A stretch of DNA of 54,086 nucleotides from Granulosicoccus sp. (GTDB lineage Bacteria > Pseudomonadota > Gammaproteobacteria > Granulosicoccales > Granulosicoccaceae): assembly GCA_023301795.1 (NCBI GenBank), contig JALZVU010000303.1, forward strand, positions 1 through 54,086, given 5' to 3'. Shown one piece after another: positions 35,983-45,776 of the stretch (position 1 is its first letter; each line of letters begins with the position of its first letter). Under the pieces are notes generated by a model. That model saw nothing but the letters and a program-made list of their open reading frames with translations, had not been told where the DNA came from and did not search any database. Position numbers and translations under genes: made by a program.

Positions 35983-37386
35983 TCATTCTGAATCGGCTGG
36001 TGGTTTTGCTTTAGCGACTCGAGGAGCTCGTTTGGCTTTGGGCTTGTCTGCTGCCGCAACGTCGGCTTTTGGAGCAGAATCTGTTTTCACTGCGCTCTTG
36101 GTCGCTACTTTCTTAGCCACCTTTTTTGCGACTGCTGCACGCGGCTTTTTAGCGGGAGCATCAGCAGCACCATCAGTAGAAGGCGGTGCGGCTGCAGAGG
36201 CTGGCTTGCGAGCGCGTGTCGCAGGTTTAGCTTGAGCGGGAGCTGCATCGCTTGCCGCTGCGGTTGGTGGCTCGACTCTAGGCTTGCGCGGCGCGCGTGG
36301 CTTTTTGATCGGTGCCTCACCCACGTTTGCCGCAGCTGTTTCTGTGTGACCCGTAGCCTCTGCTGCAGCGCGTGGCTTGCGTACAGCCCTTGGTCTTTGC
36401 GTAGATGTACTGGGAGTTGCAGTCGAATTTACGGGCGCTGAGGCCACAGATGAGTTCGACGTATCCGGGCTCACTGGTTGATTAGCAACGTTCGAGGCCG
36501 TGCGCTCACCGGTAGCAACAGTCGTGGAAGACTGATCGTTGTTACTGCCTTCCGAATTGGGTCTGTTGCGGTTCTGATTACGATTCTGGTTGCGGTTGTT
36601 ACGATTCTGATTTCGGTTTTGTCCGCGATTTTGGTTCCGATTGTTTCGGTTTTGCGGATTGCCTTCGCCTTGGGCCGCAGCCCCTTGGTTGCTACCTTGA
36701 GGGTTACCTTGCGATGGCTGGTTGCGATTGTTGTTATTGTTGCGCGATTGCGGATTAGCATTGCGCGGCTGCCGACCCTGAGCGTTTCGCCCCTGATTGC
36801 GACCTCCTGGTTGCGCACTTCGGTTACGCGGATTGCCACGACCTTTGCCACGGTTGCTGTTACCGCGCCCGGCGGCACCCATAACCAGGCTGCCAACCTG
36901 ATAAGGATCTTCCATACCAATCAGGTTGCTGTCTGAGGGAAAACGGTTGTTGACGTTACAGTGATCTCGATTACCAAAGCTGTCGTCTTCGTTTTCCACC
37001 ACGGCCGATACTTCGGGCAAGGCCCGGTTACCGATATTGTCCATTTCTTCGGTGATTTCGCGCGGCGGGCGAAGGGCTCTATTGCCTTTCTCAATCCGAT
37101 TACCCGCGTTGTCATCGTCGCGGGCGCGCCCGCGATTTTGCTGACGGCCTTTGCGCCTATTGTTGTTATTCTTGTTTCGGTTGTTATTGTTCGGGTTGTT
37201 GTTATTCGCATTCGGGTTGCCACCGCCTTCGGCACGCTGACCTGCGGGATTTCTGCCCCTGCCACGTCTTTGTCCATTGCGTCGCGCACCTTCGCCACCC
37301 GAGTCGCTACGGGCTTGCCCCGAACCACCAGAACCTGAATTGTTCGCAGGGTTGGGTTGTGAATCTTGAATATCGCTGTTCGTCAT
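35983..37386 (-). CDS. Asn/Arg-rich disordered protein with H1-like tail
   Basis: A 467-residue, strongly low-complexity protein I do not recognise. Residues ~1-95 are Gly/Asn/Arg-rich; ~95-170 hold one more ordinary segment (RPPREITEEMDNIGNRALP to MEDPYQVGSLVMGAAG). Residues ~170-285 are almost wholly Asn, Arg, Gln and Gly (NRNQNR-type repeats). The C-terminal ~150 residues are Ala/Lys/Pro-rich like histone H1 or AlgP tails (KKPRAAVAKKVAKKVA). It has no signal peptide, membrane helix or enzyme motif. Synonymous codons (five Arg and both Asn codons) are mixed through the repeats, so the protein sequence seems selected. Binding to RNA or DNA, or condensate formation, is inferred only. Confidence 0.78.
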   Translation of the reverse strand: MTNSDIQDSQPNPANNSGSGGSGQARSDSGGEGARRNGQRRGRGRNPAGQRAEGGGNPNANNNNPNNNNRNKNNNNRRKGRQQNRGRARDDDNAGNRIEKGNRALRPPREITEEMDNIGNRALPEVSAVVENEDDSFGNRDHCNVNNRFPSDSNLIGMEDPYQVGSLVMGAAGRGNSNRGKGRGNPRNRSAQPGGRNQGRNAQGRQPRNANPQSRNNNNNRNQPSQGNPQGSNQGAAAQGEGNPQNRNNRNQNRGQNRNQNRNNRNQNRNQNRNRPNSEGSNNDQSSTTVATGERTASNVANQPVSPDTSNSSVASAPVNSTATPSTSTQRPRAVRKPRAAAEATGHTETAAANVGEAPIKKPRAPRKPRVEPPTAAASDAAPAQAKPATRARKPASAAAPPSTDGAADAPAKKPRAAVAKKVAKKVATKSAVKTDSAPKADVAAADKPKAKRAPRVAKAKPPADSE

Positions 37387-38034
37387 ACGTCTAACGTCAC
37401 CATGAATTGCTCAACTTACGGCTCATTGCATACCTGATGACCAACATTGCCATCTACGGGCTGCTGCCATACCACCGGCTGTTACACCTCGTTCAACGCG
37501 CAAAGTGCCACGTACCCGAGAGATACACACAGTTATTGACCCCTTTCAGGGCAAAAAATAGCAGAATAATGCACGCACATTTTGGTACCGATAATCGGCA
37601 ATAGCATTGTTCCAGACTGGTCAGTAGAGGTTGATAGTTGCGGTAAAGGCTCTTTTTGGCAAACCCTGCTCAAAAGACCACAATACGGTCAGGCAACAAC
37701 AACCATGTCGTCCAGATTGTACATGTACGATACTACAACTCGATCGGGGCATAACTCTGACGATGCCACTTCTCACCCGATTCGATTACTATGCACTACG
37801 TTACTCATACGACTGGTTCGTTGCAGTAGCTGGATTCGCTCAAAGGTTTCCAGCAGCACCACCAATCTTTCGTTCTATCGTAAGGTTGAAGTATACGCCA
37901 GCTGGAGCCCTACAGCACGATTTGTCCCTGACATCCTATGTTGCACAGCATCATGATCAACGCATCGAGCCTGTAATCGGCTCGCTGTGTGCTTGCATCC
38001 CATTATCTTTTTCGCCCCACCGCAAATTATATCT
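37387..38034. other. Long intergenic region, no convincing gene
   Basis: About 650 bp between the divergent Asn/Arg-rich and SulP genes. Several frames are open (for example 37631-38038 on +), but none has a ribosome binding site, a recognisable domain or ordinary composition. A loose sigma-70-like pair, TTGACC at 37536 and TAGCAG 17 nt later, is the only promoter-like signal I could point to on the + strand. It probably carries both promoters; a small RNA cannot be excluded. Confidence 0.5.
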
Positions 38035-39531
38035 GTGAAGACTGACTCATTAGCCAATTGGCAGCTAGAATGGTTTGGCAATATTCGCGCCGACATCCTC
38101 GCTGGCCTCGTCGTGGCGCTGGCGCTTATTCCCGAAGCCATCGCTTTCTCGATTATTGCCGGCGTTGATCCGAAAGTAGGCCTTTATGCCTCCTTCTCGA
38201 TCGCGGTCATTGTGGCCATAACCGGTGGCAGACCGGGGATGATTTCTGCAGCCACTGCAGCTACCGCCGTGTTGATGGTCACATTGGTCAAAGATCACGG
38301 ACTACAGTACCTTCTGGCCGCCACTGTACTGGCCGGACTGATTCAGATTGTGGCAGGCTTGCTGAAGCTGGGATTTGTCATGAAATTCGTATCACGCTCA
38401 GTGATGACAGGCTTCGTTAATGCCCTTGCCATCCTTATATTTCTGGCGCAGCTGCCTGAGCTTATTGATATACCCAACCCGGTACTCACCTACATCATGG
38501 TTGCTGCCGGATTAGGCATCATCTATCTGTTTCCTCGGCTCACACGTGCCCTGCCTTCGCCGCTTGTCTGCATCGTAGTGCTCACGGCTCTGTCTCTGCT
38601 GTTAGGACTGGATGTTCGGACCGTGGGCGATATGGGCGAACTGCCCGATTCATTGCCGATATTCTTGTTGCCAGACATCCCACTCACACTGGAAACTCTG
38701 AAAATTATCTTGCCCTACTCTTTGGCGGTGGCGGCTGTAGGCTTACTTGAATCGCTGATGACGGCGTCCATTGTTGACGAGCTGACAGACACACGAAGTG
38801 ATAAGAACCGCGAGTGCATTGGCCAGGGAATCGCCAACACAGCTACCGGCTTTATTGGCGGTATGGCAGGTTGCGCCATGATCGGCCAATCAATCATTAA
38901 TGTTAAATCCGGTGGGCGTGGTCGACTATCCACTTTCTGTGCGGGTATATTTTTACTGATCATGATTGTGTTTCTGGGCGATTGGGTGAAACAAATACCC
39001 ATGCCAGCGCTGGTGGCCATCATGATCATGGTGTCAATCGGTACTTTCAGCTGGTCTTCACTGGTCAATCTTAAAAGCCACCCGCGCAGCTCCTCGGTGG
39101 TTATGCTAGCCACGGTTATTGTCGTATTGGCCACCCACAATCTGGCTATCGGTGTATTGGTTGGGGTGTTGTTCTCAGGCATTTTCTTTGCCTGGAAGAT
39201 TTCGCAGATATTCCGTGTCACCTCCGTGCTTTCTGATGATGAGCGCAAACGTACCTACAAGATCGAAGGACAACTGTTCTTTGCCTCTGTTGATGAATTT
39301 ACCGAATCATTCGATTTCAAAGAAGCGCTGGAAGCCGTCGTCATTGACGTCAGCAATGCCCACATCTGGGACATCTCTAGCGTCCAGGCTCTGGACATGG
39401 TGATCTTGAAATTTCGGCGTGAAGGCAGTGAAGTCGAGGTCATCGGGCTCAATAAAGCCAGCGAGACCATCGTTGACCAACTAGCTGTACATGATAAACC
39501 CGGCGCTCTTGACGATATGATGGGCCATTGA
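38035..39531 (+). CDS. SulP-family anion transporter with STAS domain
   Basis: A 498-residue SLC26/SulP inner-membrane carrier for sulfate, bicarbonate or a dicarboxylate. The N-terminal signature [36 protein letters not shown] (read in parts) lies at ~18-52. About 12-14 helices follow, then a short C-terminal STAS domain from ~410 ([20 protein letters not shown]). The frame runs to a GTG at 37987, but the GTG at 38035 matches the family start ([19 protein letters not shown]); neither has a clear Shine-Dalgarno. The universal stress gene follows after 16 bp, so they are likely co-transcribed. Confidence 0.9.
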   Translation: MKTDSLANWQLEWFGNIRADILAGLVVALALIPEAIAFSIIAGVDPKVGLYASFSIAVIVAITGGRPGMISAATAATAVLMVTLVKDHGLQYLLAATVLAGLIQIVAGLLKLGFVMKFVSRSVMTGFVNALAILIFLAQLPELIDIPNPVLTYIMVAAGLGIIYLFPRLTRALPSPLVCIVVLTALSLLLGLDVRTVGDMGELPDSLPIFLLPDIPLTLETLKIILPYSLAVAAVGLLESLMTASIVDELTDTRSDKNRECIGQGIANTATGFIGGMAGCAMIGQSIINVKSGGRGRLSTFCAGIFLLIMIVFLGDWVKQIPMPALVAIMIMVSIGTFSWSSLVNLKSHPRSSSVVMLATVIVVLATHNLAIGVLVGVLFSGIFFAWKISQIFRVTSVLSDDERKRTYKIEGQLFFASVDEFTESFDFKEALEAVVIDVSNAHIWDISSVQALDMVILKFRREGSEVEVIGLNKASETIVDQLAVHDKPGALDDMMGH

Positions 39532-39547
39532 ACCTGGAAGGTATTCT

Positions 39548-40402
39548 GTGTCAAAACTACTAGCAGTAATCGATGGTTCTGCCTACTCCGCCAGTGTGTG
39601 TGAGCATGCAGCATGGATCGCTAATCGTGCGGGCAGCGAGGTTGATGTTGTTCATATCCTGGGACGGCGAAATGCATCCGGCGAGTCTGCCAATCTCAGT
39701 GGCAGCATCGGATTAGGCGCTCGATCCTCCCTGCTCAGCGAGCTTGCAGAGCTTGATGCGCAGAAGGCAAAACTGGCACAACAGCGTGGCAGAGCCATTC
39801 TGGAAGATGCGGAATCACTACTCAAATCCCGTGGTGTGGCAAATACGCATTCACGCTTACGTCACGGTGAAATCGTTGAAACTGTTCTAGAACTGGAGAC
39901 AGACGCAGACTTACTGGTCCTGGGCAAACGGGGCGAAGGCGCTAATTTTGACTCTGGCCATCTAGGCTCGAACCTTGAGCGGGTGGTTCGCTCCAGCCCG
40001 AAACCTGTGTTTGTCGCGTCGCGCAGTTTCAGTCCGATTACTAGAGTGCTCATTGCCTTTGACGGCGGCAAAAGCTCACTCAAAGCTATCGAGTTTTTCT
40101 CTCAACGCAAACATTACAGTGACCTGATTTGTCATGTGATGATGGTGGGTACCGATACCGCAGAGCACCGTCGTCAAGTTGAAGGGGCTGTGGCGACGCT
40201 GAAAAACGGCGGCTTCGAAGCTACCGGCGACATTCTGGCAGGACAACCCGAAACTGTTATCACCGATCAAGTGGACAATCACGATTTTAATCTAGTGATC
40301 ATGGGTGCCTACGGCCACTCACGCATCCGCAACATGATAATCGGCTCAACAACAACTGAAATGATACGTTCTTGCAAAGTGCCTGTTTTGTTATTCAGAT
40401 AA
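39548..40402 (+). CDS. Tandem-domain universal stress protein
   Basis: A 284-residue protein with two UspA domains (~1-150 and ~155-284). The second keeps the ATP-binding pattern G-x2-G-x9-G-S/T exactly (GAYGHSRIRNMIIGST); the first has a 10-residue gap (GKRGEGANFDSGHLGS) and may bind nucleotide poorly. The GTG start has a strong GGAAGG ribosome binding site. Linkage to a SulP carrier suggests regulation of transport or a shared stress response, which is inference. Confidence 0.9.
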   Translation: MSKLLAVIDGSAYSASVCEHAAWIANRAGSEVDVVHILGRRNASGESANLSGSIGLGARSSLLSELAELDAQKAKLAQQRGRAILEDAESLLKSRGVANTHSRLRHGEIVETVLELETDADLLVLGKRGEGANFDSGHLGSNLERVVRSSPKPVFVASRSFSPITRVLIAFDGGKSSLKAIEFFSQRKHYSDLICHVMMVGTDTAEHRRQVEGAVATLKNGGFEATGDILAGQPETVITDQVDNHDFNLVIMGAYGHSRIRNMIIGSTTTEMIRSCKVPVLLFR

Positions 40403-40467
40403 TTTGAAAACGGGAGTTTCGTCACTATATAACCGTCACTAAACGACAAACTTATGACGAGAAGAGC

Positions 40468-40710
40468 GTGAACGATTTCAAACAACAATTGGCTCCAACA
40501 TGGAGCCCGGTCAATATCGGCATCGTTGTATTGCTGCTTGTATTATCAGTGTGGCCATTTGCGCTGGCCATGGTTGCTTACGTCATCTGGGGTAAGGGAC
40601 TCGGTCTGAACCTTGGGCAGCCACACACTTTAGGCGTTTTTGCAAAACGGATCAGCACAGCATGGCGAGCTGCAGTAGCAGCCTTCAAAGGCTCTTCTAC
40701 CCTACCCTAG
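40468..40710 (+). CDS. Small membrane protein, DUF2852-like
   Basis: An 80-residue protein with one or two hydrophobic helices (~18-44) and a basic amphipathic C-terminal half. The pattern W-S-P-V-N-I-G...WPFALAMVAYVIWGKGL resembles DUF2852 proteins, whose role is unknown. GTG start preceded by GAGAAGAG. It is 65 bp after the universal stress gene on the same strand. Confidence 0.6.
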   Translation: MNDFKQQLAPTWSPVNIGIVVLLLVLSVWPFALAMVAYVIWGKGLGLNLGQPHTLGVFAKRISTAWRAAVAAFKGSSTLP

Positions 40711-41005
40711 CGCTGAGGTTCCGTGAGGTCCGGTCTTCGAAGAGACCTATGTCGGGACCGGTCCAGCAGGCCCGTTCCGACAATACCCGTCACCTTGTGA
40801 GAAGTTGTGAAACCTACCAACTGTAAAATTGACGAAACACTTGCCGCTATAGCTTATTCAACGGAGCATTCCGTTTATCCAAGAGATAAGCAATGGCGGA
40901 CACAAGCCTTCACATCACAACGTATTCCGGCCTGACGTCTCCCCGACTGTATGCGCTTTTAAACGCATCTGCAGGCCATTCAGCCGGCCAAGGTCTGGCA
41001 TACCC
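40711..41005. other. Intergenic region with hairpin
   Basis: 295 bp between the small membrane protein and the CHASE-GGDEF-EAL gene. It begins with a GC-rich hairpin (see 40727-40764). TTGACG near 40829 followed by an AT-rich TATAGCTTATT could be a promoter for the downstream gene, but its spacing is not ideal. No gene was found. Confidence 0.4.
40727..40764. repeat. GC-rich inverted repeat downstream of DUF2852-like gene
   Basis: Arms GGTCCGGTC (40727-40735) and GACCGGTCC (40756-40764) pair with one mismatch around a 20-nt loop that contains TTCGAA. It could end the SulP-Usp transcript or stabilise it, but no T-run follows. Confidence 0.45.
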
Positions 41006-43801
41006 GTGGTAAATTTACAGCCACTGTTCGACACAGCAAGTAGTGCAAGACAGGCATTGCTGGGCTCACCAAAAAAGCTGTGTGCAGCCTTTATTCTGCT
41101 GTTTGCCATGCCGGCCCTTATATTCACAGTCAATGCTTTCAACATTCATTATCAGGATAATCGCGTAAGGCAGAACGCAGATCTTGTATCTCATAACGTG
41201 GGAGAGCGCATCGGTGTCATCAATACGGTACTCGCCTCGATGGCGGGGTTGCATGATGTAGAAGCCGATCTGGACAATGAAAAACTGCTGCGTTTCTCAA
41301 GCGATATTCTCAGAAACAACAGTTATATCAGAAATCTGGGGCGCTACGAGCGAATCGAAGCCGGCGGACGAGACGCCTTTGAAGCCGAAATGAGCCACAA
41401 CGGCTATTCAGGCTTCAGCATTGCTCAGATTGATGATGACGGAAGGTTCCAGGTACGTCCTGCACAAGACCTCTATTACCCTGTATCCATTGCGGGGCCG
41501 TTGTACGCCACTGTATCTGGCGTGGTCGGAACAGATCTTGGCTCTTTGGACGGGGTCAGACCTGCTCTGGAAAGCTTGAGCGATGTGAACTCATCAACAG
41601 CCATTGCACTTCCAAGCAATTGGCCCCTGAGAGGGGATCTGATTACACTCAGACCAACTTTCAGCGACACAACTTCACACAAGTACCGATCGCCACAGAG
41701 TCATTACGCTACCGGTGGATTTTGGCTGACTGTCGATAGTGAACAGCTGCTTGAAGGGCTATCTGAGGTTGTCAAAGAATTTGACGTCAGCATCGAACTT
41801 GTCAATTTTGATGAACGTAAATATGTATACGAAACGCAAAGCAATGAACAGTCGTCGCAATTTCTAACCCAGTTTTTCTCAAAACAATCAAACAAAGAAG
41901 TCTGGTTCCTGTCACCTTCGTCCCAGCTTGTCATCACACTGGAAAAAGATGTTGGCCTGAGTCTGGTGACTCTGCTCATAGCAGCCATTGCAGCAGGCTT
42001 CATTATCCTCATTTCGTGTTTGTATACCGTGCACGTTATTAATAAGCGCCGAACAGAAATCGAGCGCACAGAAGGTTTGCAAACTCTTTTTAAGGAACGC
42101 GAGAAAGCCGAAAAAACGCTTAACTCTGTTCAGGATTCCATCATCACACTCGATCCCGAACTCAATGTGGTGCATATCAACCCAGCGGCGATAATGCAGT
42201 TCAATACGCGCGCCAGCCTGGTTATTGGTAAGCCCTTAACCCAGTTTGCCCAATTCCATAGAACATCTCACATCAGTCAACTGATGGATATCGGGTTAGA
42301 GCTAGCGACGCTGACACATAACGGCAAAAAAGAAATAGATGTGGTACCAGCAGGGCAAAGCGAAGAAGACTTTGTCCTTAGAATGGCACTGTCCAGCTCT
42401 CATGATCATGAGGGTCTGGTGACCGGCCATGTGCTAGTGCTTAGAGATATCAGTCACGAATGCAGACTGTCCAAAAAGCTGGCTTATCAGGCAAACTACG
42501 ATGCGTTAACAGGCTGTACCAATCGGTATTTTTTTGAACAATCACTGGATCGACTTATTAGTGAAATGCCTGCAACAGGGCTGACACATACGCTTTGTTA
42601 CATGGATCTTGATCAATTCAAGATTGTGAACGATACCTGTGGGCATCGCGCAGGTGATCAATTGCTCATCGAATTAACCAAGAATATGCAAATGATGATC
42701 CGCGATCAAGATATTCTCTCGCGTCTTGGAGGTGATGAATTTGGTTTGATTCTGGTAGGTGTGAACCATGAAACAGCAACACAGATTGCACAACGGGTTT
42801 ACGAATTTTTTCAAAAATTCAATTTCACACATCAAGGGAATACTTTTTCAGTAACAGCAAGTATCGGCGTTGTTCACATCGATTCAACGTGCGCCAACAG
42901 CAAAGATATTATGGCCTCAGCGGATATCGCCTGTTACGCTGCAAAGGATAGCGGTCGTAATAGCATGTCTGTGTATTCAAAAAATGATGAAAACATGGCA
43001 GAGCGCTCAGAGGAGCTGAACTGGTTGCCACGTCTACAAACTGCGTTGCACAACAACGAGTTCAGACTGCACGCCCAGGCGGTTGCCTCACTGAACCCTG
43101 GACCAGACGCGCCACCCATCACCCACTTTGAGTTTCTGCTACGTCTGGCTAACAAAGACGGTACTGAGGTGACGCCTTGGCAGTTTATCCAGGCTGCCGA
43201 GCGCTACGACTTGATGCGCGACATTGATCGATGGGTTATCAGCAATGCATTAGAGCATGTTGCGCAAAATGCCACTGGGGCAGCAGGCGAATGCAGTTTC
43301 TCAATCAATCTATCAGGCCAATCAGCTGCCGATCCAACACTGAAATCTTTCATTCAGAACCAGATAGCTTTACACAAGGTGGATCCTTGCAGGATATGGT
43401 TTGAGCTAACAGAAACAGCTGCGATATCGCATTTCTCGATCGCCGTTGATTTGATCAAAAGCATTAGAAGCACAGGCGCCAAGGTGGCACTAGATGATTT
43501 CGGGTCGGGACTTAGCTCGTTCGGTTACCTTAAAAACCTGCCGGTTGATATTATCAAGATAGACGGGCAGTTTATAAAGGAAATTGTGAAAAACCCAATT
43601 GACCGGGAAATGGTGAGAGCAATACACCGTGTCGGCGAGTCAATGAACATCGAAACAGTTGCTGAATTTGTCGAAAATCAGGCTATTGTCGATGAGCTAA
43701 AACTAATCGGTGTGAACTACGCGCAGGGTTACCACATTGGCAAACCCGTGCCCGTTGCACAAGCTATCGCACTGCTGACCCAAAAACCAAAGGCGGCATA
43801 G
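41006..43801 (+). CDS. CHASE-PAS-GGDEF-EAL transmembrane c-di-GMP protein
   Basis: A 931-residue inner-membrane signalling protein. TM1 (~24-45) and TM2 (~315-345) bracket a periplasmic CHASE sensor domain (GRYERIEAGGRDAFEAEM is typical). Then come a PAS domain (~375-485), GGDEF (~500-660; intact RLGGDEFGLIL) and an EAL-type domain (~680-925) whose signature is EFLLRL. The catalytic Glu is kept, and ELTET, LDDFGSGLSSFGYL and KIDGQFI are present, so phosphodiesterase activity remains possible. The start is GTG with weak upstream signals. The ligand of the CHASE domain is unknown. Confidence 0.92.
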   Translation: MVNLQPLFDTASSARQALLGSPKKLCAAFILLFAMPALIFTVNAFNIHYQDNRVRQNADLVSHNVGERIGVINTVLASMAGLHDVEADLDNEKLLRFSSDILRNNSYIRNLGRYERIEAGGRDAFEAEMSHNGYSGFSIAQIDDDGRFQVRPAQDLYYPVSIAGPLYATVSGVVGTDLGSLDGVRPALESLSDVNSSTAIALPSNWPLRGDLITLRPTFSDTTSHKYRSPQSHYATGGFWLTVDSEQLLEGLSEVVKEFDVSIELVNFDERKYVYETQSNEQSSQFLTQFFSKQSNKEVWFLSPSSQLVITLEKDVGLSLVTLLIAAIAAGFIILISCLYTVHVINKRRTEIERTEGLQTLFKEREKAEKTLNSVQDSIITLDPELNVVHINPAAIMQFNTRASLVIGKPLTQFAQFHRTSHISQLMDIGLELATLTHNGKKEIDVVPAGQSEEDFVLRMALSSSHDHEGLVTGHVLVLRDISHECRLSKKLAYQANYDALTGCTNRYFFEQSLDRLISEMPATGLTHTLCYMDLDQFKIVNDTCGHRAGDQLLIELTKNMQMMIRDQDILSRLGGDEFGLILVGVNHETATQIAQRVYEFFQKFNFTHQGNTFSVTASIGVVHIDSTCANSKDIMASADIACYAAKDSGRNSMSVYSKNDENMAERSEELNWLPRLQTALHNNEFRLHAQAVASLNPGPDAPPITHFEFLLRLANKDGTEVTPWQFIQAAERYDLMRDIDRWVISNALEHVAQNATGAAGECSFSINLSGQSAADPTLKSFIQNQIALHKVDPCRIWFELTETAAISHFSIAVDLIKSIRSTGAKVALDDFGSGLSSFGYLKNLPVDIIKIDGQFIKEIVKNPIDREMVRAIHRVGESMNIETVAEFVENQAIVDELKLIGVNYAQGYHIGKPVPVAQAIALLTQKPKAA

Positions 43802-43871
43802 AAAGGCTTAACTAAACCCTCTCCCCACACGGCACGATGATGTAATTATGAAGGTGGTGCCGCTATCAGAG

Positions 43872-45182
43872 CTATGAGGGAGCATCACGCATAGTATCAG
43901 GCAGCCATGTGGCAAGCTCTGGCACAGCGATAAGCAGGAATGCCATGAGCACCATAATCAAAAACATGGGGATGGCGGCTCTGGCGATATATCCCATGTC
44001 ATGATTTGTCATGCCCTGAAGTACGAACAAATTGAAACCAATGGGCGGTGTAATCTGCGCCATCTCAACGGCGACTACCACGAAGATTCCGAACCAGATG
44101 ATATCGATACCCGCCTGGCGGATCATGGGCTCAACAACCGCCATAGTCAGCACCACAGACGATATGCCATCCAGGAAACAACCCAACACAATATAAAACA
44201 CAAGCAGCGCCATCAGAAGCTCAAATTTCGACAGCTGCAGTGCACCGATAAAATCAGCCAGCGCTCTGGGCAATCCAGTAAACCCCATGGACAGAGACAG
44301 GAAGGCTGCACCTGCCAATATCAAGGCAATCATGGCCGACGTGCGTGTGGCGCCCATAAGGCTCTGTGAAAACGAACTCCAATTTAGAGATCCCTGCACA
44401 GCCGCCAGGCCCAGTGCACCGATAACACCAAAAGCTGCCGCCTCAGTTGCCGTGGCAATACCAGCGTAAATGGATCCGATAACGAGCACGATGAGAAGAA
44501 TGACCGGAATCAAGAATCGGCTATTCTTCACCTTGTCCGCAAAACTCATGGCAGGCTCTGGCTCAGGGTCAAATGATTTGGAAAACTTTGACATGATGGC
44601 GATATACGCCATGAACATCAGTGCTAGCACAAGCCCTGGCAGTACCCCTGCAAGGAACAACTTGCGGATGCTTTCGTTAACGGTCACCCCGTACACAATC
44701 AGTATTAATGAGGGCGGTATCATCAACCCTAATGTGGCTGCACCTGCCAGCGTGCCGATGACCATTTTCTCCGGGTAGCGGCGCCGGCGTAGCTCCGGAA
44801 TAGACATCTTACCCACTGTTGTCAACGTGGCTGCAGAAGAGCCTGAAACGGCAGCAAAAACAGCACAACCCACAACGTTTGTGTGGACCAGCCCGCCAGG
44901 CAAACGTGCCAGCCATGGAGCAAGGCCACGGAACATATCTTCTGACAAACGTGTGCGGTAAAGAACCTCCCCCATCCAGATAAACAGCGGCAAGGCGGTC
45001 AATGTCCAGGATGATGACGATGACCAGATGGTGGTAATCATGGCATCACCAGGAGGGCGCGATGTAAACAGCGACATGCCGACGAAGGCAACACCCATTA
45101 GTGCAAGCCCAACCCAGACCCCTGAGCCCAGGAGTACAAATAGAACAAACAGAAAAATACCAATAGCAGCAAATTCTTGCAT
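43872..45182 (-). CDS. dctM: TRAP transporter large permease DctM
   Basis: A 436-residue large permease of a tripartite ATP-independent periplasmic transporter, with about 12 hydrophobic helices. Family blocks are LPLFIWMGEVLYRTRLSEDMF, GLVHTNVVGCAVFAAVSGSSAATLTTVGKM (read in parts), GLMIPPSLILIVYG and QITPPIGFNLFVLQG. It couples solute uptake to the sodium gradient. Its start lies 20 bp after the stop of the small permease gene. Confidence 0.95.
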   Translation of the reverse strand: MQEFAAIGIFLFVLFVLLGSGVWVGLALMGVAFVGMSLFTSRPPGDAMITTIWSSSSSWTLTALPLFIWMGEVLYRTRLSEDMFRGLAPWLARLPGGLVHTNVVGCAVFAAVSGSSAATLTTVGKMSIPELRRRRYPEKMVIGTLAGAATLGLMIPPSLILIVYGVTVNESIRKLFLAGVLPGLVLALMFMAYIAIMSKFSKSFDPEPEPAMSFADKVKNSRFLIPVILLIVLVIGSIYAGIATATEAAAFGVIGALGLAAVQGSLNWSSFSQSLMGATRTSAMIALILAGAAFLSLSMGFTGLPRALADFIGALQLSKFELLMALLVFYIVLGCFLDGISSVVLTMAVVEPMIRQAGIDIIWFGIFVVVAVEMAQITPPIGFNLFVLQGMTNHDMGYIARAAIPMFLIMVLMAFLLIAVPELATWLPDTMRDAPS

Positions 45183-45202
45183 TTTACTTTTTCCTGTCCC
45201 AG

Positions 45203-45724
45203 CTAGTGATTGGCCACAACGTCAGAGACGATGGCATGCTGTTTGAGCACAATGAGCCTGACAAGATTATCAACAAAACAGATGGCGAGCAGCACGGCAC
45301 CCACGCTCATCCCCAGTTGCGGAATCCACAGCGGACTCGCATCCTGCCCCTGACTGATGTCATTGAACTTGTGCGACCACATGGTCGCCTTTACCGCATA
45401 CCAGGCAAGGTAGCAGGCAGCAGCCGCACCGATTCCAAAACACCACAACTCCAGCGCATAGCGAAAACGCCCTGCTATGTTCAGTAAAAGACTAACGCGT
45501 ATGTGTGCACCTCGATTCAGCGCATGGGCAAATGCCAGAAACGATGCAGCGGCCATACAATAGCCGGCATAATCGGGTGCGCCACTAAATACCTGCCCTG
45601 TCCAGCGCGCCATCATCTGGATGACAATTAGTACCAGGATAGCTACCAGAAAAAGCGCAGCCAAAACACCTCCAGCGGTATACAGCCTATCGAGAAATCC
45701 ACACAGTCGGTGGTATGCATTCAT
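45203..45724 (-). CDS. dctQ: TRAP transporter small permease DctQ
   Basis: A 173-residue membrane protein with four helices, as usual for DctQ. The conserved MMARW segment and the FLAFAHALNRGAHIRVSLL block are visible. It forms the membrane complex with DctM. It lies between dctP (52 bp upstream) and dctM (20 bp downstream) on the same strand. Confidence 0.92.
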   Translation of the reverse strand: MNAYHRLCGFLDRLYTAGGVLAALFLVAILVLIVIQMMARWTGQVFSGAPDYAGYCMAAASFLAFAHALNRGAHIRVSLLLNIAGRFRYALELWCFGIGAAAACYLAWYAVKATMWSHKFNDISQGQDASPLWIPQLGMSVGAVLLAICFVDNLVRLIVLKQHAIVSDVVANH

Positions 45725-45776
45725 GATGGGATGTCTCCGCTGGATGTGTTCGTTTTACTTATTGTTCAATCGCCGG

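Noticed and set aside
36471-37338. Long open frames on both strands inside the Asn/Arg-rich gene
   Set aside because: They are side effects of biased codons in the repeat region; they have no ribosome binding sites and no plausible domains. The 35983-37386 frame alone has a clean start and ends at the terminator.
37631-38038. 135-codon frame before the SulP gene
   Set aside because: No Shine-Dalgarno, mixed composition without a domain, and it overlaps the SulP start.
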